This document shows, piece after piece, positions 1 to 6,352 of a stretch of 31,037 bases of DNA. The DNA is from Bacillota bacterium. GTDB lineage: Bacteria > Bacillota_A > Clostridia > DSM-8532. The number at the start of each line of letters is the position of its first letter. Position 1 is the first letter of the stretch. The position numbers and the translations under genes were made by a program. The stretch lies in NCBI GenBank assembly GCA_023424865.1, contig JAFADM010000593.1:1-31037 (forward strand). The letters run 5' to 3'. The notes under the pieces were generated by a model that saw nothing but the letters and a program-made list of their open reading frames with translations, did no database searches and had not been told where the DNA came from.

Positions 1-406
1 CAGGCGGGGTGTACTGAGGCGGATAAATCATTATCATGGGCAAAGTGGCATCGTAGTAGCCTGTAAATTCAGCCCCCACTGCCAGCGGCTCATCGGTCAG
101 CGCAAAGGCCTCCGGTGTAATCCTGAAGTGAGCCAGAGCTCCGTCCTCCGTTTCCACAACAACAGTGTGCCAGCCCTCCTGGGCCTTACCGTCAGTGTCG
201 GTTAAAGGCTGTATTTCCGTTACCTTGCCGGTAAAAGAGCCAAAGCGAGGTGTCTGGATAACGTCCCGGATTTCCTGGTTTTCAGGAAGCGCCGGATTGG
301 CCTCAAGGGCCAGAACACCTACGGAAGTGAGGGACAAGGCGGTAACGGTAAACATTACCGTAAGCATTCTTCCCCTCTTTTTCAGTTTAGGTTTTTGATC
401 TTTCAT
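1..406 (-). CDS. Secreted stalk-domain-like protein, N-terminal part (runs off the window)
   Basis: The reading frame starts at the ATG at 404-406, preceded by AAAGGACGG with about 7 nt spacing, and is open to the window edge (about 135 codons). The start has a basic stretch (KDQKPKLKKRGR), a hydrophobic segment (about residues 14-32) and an alanine-rich end, which is a clear signal peptide, so the protein is exported. The mature part has a small beta-rich module with phrases such as FGSFTGKVTEI and a segment ending MIMIYPPQYTP. From memory, clostridial proteins annotated as copper amine oxidase N-terminal (stalk) domain proteins begin this way, with the stalk domain following the YPPQY segment; that part lies outside the window. 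The gene sits 88 nt downstream of the glycosyltransferase on the same strand and could be cotranscribed. Export is well supported; the family is a moderate inference. Confidence 0.7.
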   Translation of the reverse strand, partial: MKDQKPKLKKRGRMLTVMFTVTALSLTSVGVLALEANPALPENQEIRDVIQTPRFGSFTGKVTEIQPLTDTDGKAQEGWHTVVVETEDGALAHFRITPEAFALTDEPLAVGAEFTGYYDATLPMIMIYPPQYTPP

Positions 407-494
407 ATCAAACCCGTCCTTTCGTTATTCTCTTGATGTATACCTTAAGGTCACACTAAAAGAGACGAAGGACATATGGTTTTGGTTCCCTTTT

Positions 495-1583
495 TCAGCC
501 TTTGGTTTTTTCACTTATTAATTCCACGTTTTTAACCAGTCTGGGATCTCCCGGACACAAATCAACGGCTGCTTTGGCGTGAACAAGAGCTTTATCGTAC
601 ATTTCAAGGCGATAGCAGGCAATGGCGCAAAGGTCGTCGGGGGTTTGATCCCATGCGTAGCCCATATTGACATAGCCTAAAGGTTTTTCTTTTATTTTCA
701 GCGCGGATTCCATCATATAGAAAAGGGTGAGCCAATCCTTCAATTCATATGCCATTCGCCCGAATTCAACATAGGGCTCCCGCATATGAGGCGCTTCGGC
801 AATAGCTTTAAAGTACCAGGAATAGGCCTCGCGAACCTGTTTAAGGTGATAATGGGATACGGCAATCCACCGCATGGAGGCGCTTCTTTCCTCTTTCCAT
901 TGGGCATTGGGCATATTAAGGTGCCGGTTAAGGGTCTCTATGCATTTGTCCCACATGCTCTTATACATATATTCTCTTCCAAGATAATAGGTCATGCGGG
1001 CATCCTTGGGATTTTCCTTCACGGCCATTTCCAAAAGAGGCAGATAGGAGCCTCTGGATTTTGTAGGATCGGGGTAATGGCTTAAAACCATCCCATGAAT
1101 AAAAATAATGCTTTCAGGAACCTTTCCGGTATACTGAAGGCATTCATGGACAGGACAAACCCATCTGTAATCCTTGCGGGAGTGTACCTTAAAATAGGCA
1201 AACTGGACATCGGGTGTATTATCGGGCTTCATACTCCAGTTGTACAGGTATTTGCCCATGTGAACACCGGGCATCCAGGCATTTTCAAGCTTTTCCCGCC
1301 AGCCCTCCGCAAATATCTCATCCAAATCGGTACAGACGCAGATATCCGCATCCTCAGGTACATTGTCCAGGGACAAATTTCTCGCCACATCAAAACGCCA
1401 GGGCTTGACCTCCCTGACATAAACCACCGCACCGCGGGCCTTTAGCTTGTCTACCGTTCCGTCAGTAGAACCCGTATCCGTTACCACCACCTGATCGGCT
1501 TCCTTCATGGAATCCATCCACCGATCCACAAACTGCTCCTCATTCTTGCATATGGCATACACAATGATTTTATACTTTCCCAT
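495..1583 (-). CDS. Glycosyltransferase family 2 with C-terminal TPR-like helices
   Basis: This 362-residue protein opens with a GT-A nucleotide-sugar fold: ICKNEE near residues 11-16, DTGSTDGT at 36-43 (nucleotide binding) and the metal-binding DxD-type motif TDLDE at 85-89. After about residue 180 it becomes helical with TPR-like pairs (MTYYLGREYMYK, AISHYHLK-type helices and a final ALVHAKAAVDLCPGDPRL unit). The layout matches GT2 enzymes related to the SunS-like group, which transfer a sugar from a nucleotide donor to a peptide, protein or cell-surface acceptor in the cytosol. No signal peptide or membrane helix is seen. The acceptor cannot be told from sequence. The ATG at 1583 has no well-spaced ribosome binding site: AAAGGA lies about 25 nt upstream, with a short GC-rich hairpin in between. 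The gene follows the response regulator by 96 nt on the same strand. Family confident, substrate unknown. Confidence 0.85.
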   Translation of the reverse strand: MGKYKIIVYAICKNEEQFVDRWMDSMKEADQVVVTDTGSTDGTVDKLKARGAVVYVREVKPWRFDVARNLSLDNVPEDADICVCTDLDEIFAEGWREKLENAWMPGVHMGKYLYNWSMKPDNTPDVQFAYFKVHSRKDYRWVCPVHECLQYTGKVPESIIFIHGMVLSHYPDPTKSRGSYLPLLEMAVKENPKDARMTYYLGREYMYKSMWDKCIETLNRHLNMPNAQWKEERSASMRWIAVSHYHLKQVREAYSWYFKAIAEAPHMREPYVEFGRMAYELKDWLTLFYMMESALKIKEKPLGYVNMGYAWDQTPDDLCAIACYRLEMYDKALVHAKAAVDLCPGDPRLVKNVELISEKTKG

Positions 1584-1679
1584 AAAAAGACCGGGCCCAA
1601 GGGCCGTTATCCTTTTTTATCACTCAGTACTCAGTGTATGCTGCAAGAATTCTGTTTGCCTTATCCTTTTGGAAATACT

Positions 1680-2807
1680 TTAAAAAGCACTCAAATATTT
1701 GATATAGGCCTTTTGTGTAAAAAGGTCGGGCTCCGTGTTAAGCTCGGTTCGCAAAAGGCTTTTATAGCCAAGATAATGGCTAATAATCGCACCCCTGTCC
1801 TTCTGCTGATAATAAATATCCAATATAAAGCGGTTGAGCTCTTCATCATAAGGAGAATGGGCAAGCCCGCAGCGAATAATCTCCAGCGCTTGAGGATATA
1901 CCCTCTTTTCCATATAACATTCCGCCGCCCTTATGGCGGCACGGCTAAAGCCGGAGGTAAAGCGTTCCCTCTCAGGCAGGCACCATAGATAATCCATATC
2001 TTTAAGTAAATGCCCCTGATAAAGAAGCTTCATTTTTTCAAAGGTATCCAGAATTTCCTCATCCTTATTACCGGCCTTATCCATTAAATTTTCAAAAGCA
2101 ATGGCATCGCAGCCAATGGTGTCAAGACTGCACATATACCCCTCCCGGCTTCCCTTCACCGACAAGATGCGTATGGGAATGGATTCCTCCTTGAGGGTCT
2201 GCCTTAAACGGTAAAGGGTGGTATGAAAATTGCCGGTCAGCTTCTCACCCGAGCTTTCCGGCCAAAGAGCTTCGCCAATTTCCCATTTATCGATTTTATC
2301 GTTGTGATGGAGAATAAAGTAAGCCATCATTTCCATAGCCTTATAGGACATCCATTTAACGGATGTACCGTCATTTTTAAGTATTTCAAACCGGCCAAAG
2401 CACTTTACTCTGATGGTACCGGCTCCCGGGGATCTTACCCTGCTTTCCGAAAGCTTGCCGATACGTTTCAGGGTCTTTACCAGATCCTCATCATAGACAG
2501 GCTTTAAAATATAGTTTAAGGCATTCACCTTAAAGGCTTCCAGCGCATAGTGGCTGTAGGCCGTAACAAAGACCACATTCAGGTCCTCGTTTTCTTCCGT
2601 TAGGTGCAATGCCAGCTCGAGGCCATTCATTTCAGGCATTTCAATATCCAGGAAAACAGCATCCGGATTGAGCTCTCCTATTTTTTTCAATGCTTCCGTG
2701 GGTTTGGTAAAGGCTCCGACCACACGAGCCAGACCGCTTTTAACTATGAGGCGCTCCAGCAACTGTAAATTCAAAACTTCATCGTCAACAATAACTACAC
2801 TTAACAT
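1680..2807 (-). CDS. Response regulator with receiver, winged-helix and BTAD (SARP-like) domains
   Basis: The 375-residue protein has an N-terminal CheY-like receiver with all key residues: acidic pair D8/D9, phospho-accepting D54 (FLDIEMPEMNG), T82 (VTAYS) and K102 (LKPV). From about residue 130 it has an OmpR-like winged helix (VKCFGRFEI, then ALWPES and TLYRLRQTLK), followed by a bacterial transcriptional activator domain of helical repeats to the end. This is the COG3947-type plan of receiver plus SARP-like output, expected to activate transcription when phosphorylated. The ATG at 2807 has AAAGGATG upstream. It begins 18 nt after the TIR gene stop, so the two are almost certainly cotranscribed. 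No kinase gene is adjacent. The hybrid sensor kinase at 22523-25144 belongs to a type that I recall being partnered with such regulators elsewhere, but pairing here is only inferred. Confidence 0.88.
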   Translation of the reverse strand: MLSVVIVDDEVLNLQLLERLIVKSGLARVVGAFTKPTEALKKIGELNPDAVFLDIEMPEMNGLELALHLTEENEDLNVVFVTAYSHYALEAFKVNALNYILKPVYDEDLVKTLKRIGKLSESRVRSPGAGTIRVKCFGRFEILKNDGTSVKWMSYKAMEMMAYFILHHNDKIDKWEIGEALWPESSGEKLTGNFHTTLYRLRQTLKEESIPIRILSVKGSREGYMCSLDTIGCDAIAFENLMDKAGNKDEEILDTFEKMKLLYQGHLLKDMDYLWCLPERERFTSGFSRAAIRAAECYMEKRVYPQALEIIRCGLAHSPYDEELNRFILDIYYQQKDRGAIISHYLGYKSLLRTELNTEPDLFTQKAYIKYLSAF

Positions 2808-2825
2808 TTGTACATCCTTTCAGGG

Positions 2826-5069
2826 CTACTGGAGCAAGCTGTAAAGGCCTATTTTGCCGGATGTGTCCGGAATGGCAAGGGCTGTGCCGTCTAAAGAGAG
2901 GAAGAAGCCGGCCGTATCGCCTCCGGGAGGCACTGCCTGGCCATAATAGGTGTAAGTCTGAGCCTCTTTTTTCCATATATCAATGATTTTCCCGCCGGTT
3001 CCGGATGCCACGACAAAATAGTTCCCATCCCTGGTTAAAGCGGCATGGCTAGAGGCTCCTCCCGTTGCGGTTACATTTTTTACAAAGGCCTTCTTCGCCA
3101 GATCATAAAGGCTTCCTGTTCCCTGGCTCCAAACAAGCGCAAGGAAATTTCCATCCTGGGACAAAACTGCTGTTGAAAGCCTGTCCGCAGCAGTGAGCCC
3201 TGAAGTCTCGTCACCGGTGATACGGCTAAGAACGGTCCCCTTATAGTCTACAAGCAGAATATCATAATAACCGGTTGACATATTTTCCCCAATCACTGTG
3301 ATTTTACCTGAAGCGCACAAAATCCGTTCAATCCGGTGACCGTTCAATGGGGCTGAAATCCTGGTTCCTGCGGTGGTATCCAAAATAAGGAGCCCCTCCG
3401 TGGAAGCGGCCAGAAAATAACGCCCGTCCTCACTTATCCCCCACCGATCTCCTGCAGGGGTCCACTCAAACTGCACTGCTGCCTTGGAGGAATTGGCTCC
3501 GGCAAGAGCCAGATAGCCCTTGGATGCGGCTCCATCCTTTATATAGGCAAAGTTGGACTGGCCATTACTGAAAAGAGCTGAAGCCTCTCCTCCCTTTCCA
3601 CCATCCAAGGTGTACCGGGTTTCCCAAAGCTTTTTCCCGTCAGCCGTATTCCAGGATGAAACCGTAAAGCCCTCATTCAAAGTAAGAAAGCCCGTGGCTG
3701 TCGGCCACAGATCCACAAGTCCTGCCGATTGGTCAAAGGATCCAAGAAGCCGTCCGGTTCCCATGTCATAGGCAACTGCTTTTTTATCCCTGGTTAGGGC
3801 ATAAAGCTGCTTCCCGTCTTTGGAAAAACGAAGGCTTGAAGTTCCTCCCTGAGTTTTGGAGATTACCGCATAGGTTTCAAAGGGTCTGGCCTTAGCTTCA
3901 TCAAGAAGCGACTGAGCCCTTTCCTTTATGTAATCCGAAGGTTTATCAAGACCTTTAAGCATGTCGTTTACAATGAGCGCGGCAGCGGATCTGTTGCCTT
4001 CATCAATGAGCTTTTCAGCTGTTTCCAGAGTCTTAAGGCTTTGCTCCAGAAGTGAAAGCTCCGCCTGGCTTAAGGACTTGTCCGAAACAGGGGTTTGAAC
4101 AGGCGGGCTTAAGGAAGGGGTCGGGGTTGTCTCCGGAGTCTTTTCAGGAGCATTCTCCTGGTCAGATCCCTCCGATGGGGCAGGCAGGGGTGTTTCCTCC
4201 CCATGATTCTTACCCGCATCCAGCCTATCCTGCTCTTCCTGTTTTCTAATGGCCTCCTGGCTGTCAATGGTGTTGGAAAGCTTTTTATTTTCCTCTAACA
4301 GGGCCTCATTTTTCTTTAACATTTCCTCATACGCCGATTGAAGATCCCCGGGCTCACCGGAAGGCTGAGCCCCATTGGTTCCTGCACTGAGGCCCTTTAT
4401 GAGGGTATATCCCCCCCAGACGCCAATAACAACCGCCACAACGGCGGCAGCCCTGACGAGGGTTCTTATGAACTGCTTTTTTTCAGCTGAGTATAATTGA
4501 CTTGGGAGAGTGCCGTGGATGGGAGCCGCAAGCTTCAAAAAATCCTTCGACAGCCTCTTCAATGCTCCCTGTGAGTTTGAAGAGGATATGTCCAGAATAA
4601 AGGGGGCGGCGTTTACTTTTTGCTCCCGTGGGATACCGTTGTCCACAACCAATCGTACTTCTGTTCTCAGCTCCTCGGGAATTTTATCCTTTCCCATTCC
4701 ATCGGCCATAATGAGAAGAATATGATCAATGCGTCCCCGGTGGATTGCCTTATAATAACTGATTTCCTCCATTAACCACCTGGATTTTGACGTTTCTCCG
4801 GTAAGTACGACGATTAAAAAGGCCGACTTTTGAAGGGCCAGCTTAATGTCCGTTCCCAAAACGCCATTGGCAGGAAGATCGCTTTCATCTCTGAAAACGC
4901 GCAGCATACGCCCGGCTTCGGCATATCGGCCATTGATGGGAGGCTTGTACTCTTCCAAAAGCTTTTGCAGCCGCTCGGCCACAGCCCTGTCATGTGGCAG
5001 GTGCCTGTGGCTTATAAATGCATCGTAAATAAATTCGCCCTTAGGTATGTCGCTCAATTTAAGAAACAC
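2826..5069 (-). CDS. Membrane TIR-domain protein with extracytoplasmic WD40-like propeller
   Basis: The protein has 747 residues from the GTG at 5069. Residues about 13-165 form a TIR domain (YDAFISHRH, then FRDESDLPAN, then TSKSRWLMEEISYY); W98 and E102 give the WxxxE motif that carries the catalytic Glu in NAD-cleaving TIR domains. One membrane helix follows (about 204-224), then a coiled coil (about 247-287), a Pro/Thr-rich linker (about 290-335), a short helical segment, and from about 396 to the end repeated beta blades with SKDG, SEDG, SQDG and TRDG turns typical of WD40-like propellers. The TIR domain should be cytosolic and the propeller outside. The start is uncertain: GTG 5069 overlaps AGGTG, whereas the TTG at 5057 sits about 9 nt after AGCAGGTG and fits better. 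It leads an operon with the response regulator. Whether TIR hydrolyses NAD or only docks partners is unknown; no defence genes are adjacent. Confidence 0.85.
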   Translation of the reverse strand: MFLKLSDIPKGEFIYDAFISHRHLPHDRAVAERLQKLLEEYKPPINGRYAEAGRMLRVFRDESDLPANGVLGTDIKLALQKSAFLIVVLTGETSKSRWLMEEISYYKAIHRGRIDHILLIMADGMGKDKIPEELRTEVRLVVDNGIPREQKVNAAPFILDISSSNSQGALKRLSKDFLKLAAPIHGTLPSQLYSAEKKQFIRTLVRAAAVVAVVIGVWGGYTLIKGLSAGTNGAQPSGEPGDLQSAYEEMLKKNEALLEENKKLSNTIDSQEAIRKQEEQDRLDAGKNHGEETPLPAPSEGSDQENAPEKTPETTPTPSLSPPVQTPVSDKSLSQAELSLLEQSLKTLETAEKLIDEGNRSAAALIVNDMLKGLDKPSDYIKERAQSLLDEAKARPFETYAVISKTQGGTSSLRFSKDGKQLYALTRDKKAVAYDMGTGRLLGSFDQSAGLVDLWPTATGFLTLNEGFTVSSWNTADGKKLWETRYTLDGGKGGEASALFSNGQSNFAYIKDGAASKGYLALAGANSSKAAVQFEWTPAGDRWGISEDGRYFLAASTEGLLILDTTAGTRISAPLNGHRIERILCASGKITVIGENMSTGYYDILLVDYKGTVLSRITGDETSGLTAADRLSTAVLSQDGNFLALVWSQGTGSLYDLAKKAFVKNVTATGGASSHAALTRDGNYFVVASGTGGKIIDIWKKEAQTYTYYGQAVPPGGDTAGFFLSLDGTALAIPDTSGKIGLYSLLQ

Positions 5070-5109
5070 CTGCTTACATCTAAGTAATTTTAGCGGAACT
5101 GATTGTTTT

Positions 5110-5118
5110 ATTATAACA
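5110..5118 (-). promoter_or_regulatory. Extended -10 promoter for the TIR/response-regulator operon
   Basis: Read on the minus strand the site is TGTTATAAT, a perfect -10 hexamer with the extended TG. No good -35 box lies 17 nt upstream. Transcription would begin near 5103, leaving a leader of about 35-45 nt before the GTG/TTG start. Assigned by motif and position only. Confidence 0.5.
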
Positions 5119-5165
5119 TACCCTTTGCCTCACAGGCACTCTTTTAGTTTTATGTTCATGAACCC

Positions 5166-5189
5166 AAGCCGATTTCTGTCGGTTTTTTT
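5166..5189 (+). terminator. Terminator-like hairpin on the plus strand with no gene upstream
   Basis: AAGCCGA pairs with TCGGTTT (one G-T wobble) around a 6-nt loop, followed at once by a run of seven T on the plus strand. This has the form of a weak intrinsic terminator. No plus-strand gene lies upstream, because the DNA there is the 5' end of the minus-strand TIR gene. It could end a small or antisense RNA, or be chance in AT-rich DNA. Confidence 0.35.
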
Positions 5190-5210
5190 ACTATAATTTT
5201 ATACAACAAT

Positions 5211-5240
5211 AATGTAACGTTTTACTAAAAATGTTACATT
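5211..5240. promoter_or_regulatory. Inverted repeat, candidate operator
   Basis: AATGTAAC (5211-5218) and GTTACATT (5233-5240) are perfect inverted 8-mers separated by 14 nt. Centre-to-centre distance is 22 nt, about two helical turns, which suits a dimeric regulator. The right arm overlaps a possible -35 (TTACAT) for the -10 at 5258-5263 upstream of the HD-GYP gene. The regulator is unknown. Confidence 0.35.
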
Positions 5241-5408
5241 TACTCACCATTACTTTATATAATCCATTTTTAAATGTCAACTTCCTACTGGTCTTTTTTC
5301 ACAAAGGGCAGAATTCTTGGCAGATCGGTGACTGAAAATTCAGCTAAATCAAGGGTTGCGCCCAGTTGAAATAAGTGAAGTAACAATTTTAGTACATTGT
5401 TGCATCAG

Positions 5409-5417
5409 TGTTATAAT
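5409..5417 (+). promoter_or_regulatory. Extended -10 promoter for the HD-GYP gene
   Basis: TGTTATAAT is a perfect -10 with the extended TG. The -35 region (about 5388-5394, TTTAGT/TTAGTA) is poor. The predicted start near 5424 leaves a leader of about 37 nt containing AAAAGGAG before the ATG at 5461. Confidence 0.55.
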
Positions 5418-5460
5418 GAGAGCGTTTAAACGCCATCAAGTCTGAAAAGGAGCCAACAGT

Positions 5461-6270
5461 ATGACAGGATCATTTAGTTCCAGAAATTACTATACTGAAA
5501 ATGGCACCCTTTTGCTGGCCAAGGGTTCACCTATTACCATCGAAATGTTGGGAAGGCTGAAGCAGTACAAAGGGATTAGGTTTGGAGAAGCTGATACGAA
5601 CCTTGAAGCAGAAAAAAGAAAGTATCAGGAGAGCACCCAAAGGATAGCGAGGCAATTCAAGGGAATTAATGAGCAAACACTGCATCAGGTAAACAGCCTG
5701 CTGATTCGGGTTATTTTTCAGTCAAAACAGAAATCCTGGTGGATGTATGTCAACGCGTTGAGTCATTACCTTGATTGGCTCTATACGCATTCCATCGATG
5801 TGGCCATGATTTCCCTTCTGATAGGGGTTGAAATGAATTATGCGGAAAAGGCCCTCTGGGAATTGGGACTGGGGGCCTTGCTCCATGATGTGGGAAAGCT
5901 TTTGATTCCTAAGCGGATTTTGCAGAAGCTCGCACCCCTCAACCCCCCGGAAAAGATGATCCTGGGCCAGCACTGCGAACTGGGTATGGACGCCTTAGCC
6001 GGCTGCTCCCTTCCAGAGGCCAGTACCAATATTATTATCCAGCATCATGAAAGGCTGGACGGAAGCGGTTATCCGTGCAGCCTTAAGGGGGAACAGATCA
6101 GTGAGTACACGCAAATTGTCATGATTGCAGACGTATTTGACGCTATCACCGCAGGTCGTCCTTATAAAAAGTCAAAAGGCCCGGAAGACGCCTTATTGAT
6201 TTTAAATAATCAAAGTGAAAAATTCTCTAAAGAATTTCTGGAGGTTCTGGAAGCCATCTTGAGGGATTGA
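5461..6270 (+). CDS. HD-GYP domain protein, probable cyclic di-GMP phosphodiesterase
   Basis: The 269-residue cytosolic protein starts at an ATG preceded by AAAAGGAG (about 8 nt). Residues about 10-45 form the small N-terminal segment often found before HD-GYP domains (TLLLAKGSPITIEMLGRL). The catalytic domain covers about 95-265. It has the metal ligands expected for the family: H110, H142-D143 (HDVGK), H171, H195-H196 and D224 (IADVFDAITAGRPY), plus the signature HHERLDGSGYP at 195-205. Such enzymes hydrolyse cyclic di-GMP to pGpG or GMP, lowering signals that control motility, adhesion and surface proteins. No receiver or membrane sensor is attached, so input must come from the N-terminal part or partners. 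The gene has its own extended -10 promoter and is followed 82 nt later by the helicase gene, which also has its own promoter. Confidence 0.92.
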   Translation: MTGSFSSRNYYTENGTLLLAKGSPITIEMLGRLKQYKGIRFGEADTNLEAEKRKYQESTQRIARQFKGINEQTLHQVNSLLIRVIFQSKQKSWWMYVNALSHYLDWLYTHSIDVAMISLLIGVEMNYAEKALWELGLGALLHDVGKLLIPKRILQKLAPLNPPEKMILGQHCELGMDALAGCSLPEASTNIIIQHHERLDGSGYPCSLKGEQISEYTQIVMIADVFDAITAGRPYKKSKGPEDALLILNNQSEKFSKEFLEVLEAILRD

Positions 6271-6292
6271 ACGGGAAGACCCCGGCAATCGG

Positions 6293-6321
6293 TTTAACCC
6301 TGCCCCCTTCCGTGCTATACT
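6293..6321 (+). promoter_or_regulatory. Promoter of the Lhr-type helicase gene
   Basis: TTTAAC (6293-6298), a 17-nt spacer and TATACT (6316-6321) preceded by TG at 6313-6314 make a reasonable sigma-A promoter with an extended -10. It lies 32 nt before the ATG at 6353 and just after the HD-GYP stop, so the helicase can be expressed independently. Confidence 0.55.
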
Positions 6322-6352
6322 ATATTAAATAGCTTATGTTAGGGAGCGCCTT

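Larger units (their letters stand above)
5070..5460. other. Divergent control region between the TIR operon and the HD-GYP gene
   Basis: This 391-nt gap holds no convincing gene. It contains an extended -10 promoter facing the TIR gene (5110-5118), a plus-strand hairpin followed by a T-run (5166-5189), a perfect 8-bp inverted repeat with a 14-nt spacer (5211-5240), a second possible plus-strand -10 (5258-5263, with TTACAT about 18 nt upstream overlapping the right repeat arm), and an extended -10 promoter facing the HD-GYP gene (5409-5417). The middle is AT-rich. Confidence 0.6.

Noticed and set aside
1623..1640. Imperfect palindrome and doubled ACTCAGT between the regulator and glycosyltransferase genes
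   Set aside because: Too short and imperfect to call an operator or terminator.
2826..5069. TIR gene as part of an anti-phage defence island
   Set aside because: No defence partner (cyclase, Sir2, Argonaute, restriction or toxin gene) is adjacent; neighbours are a response regulator, a glycosyltransferase and an HD-GYP enzyme.
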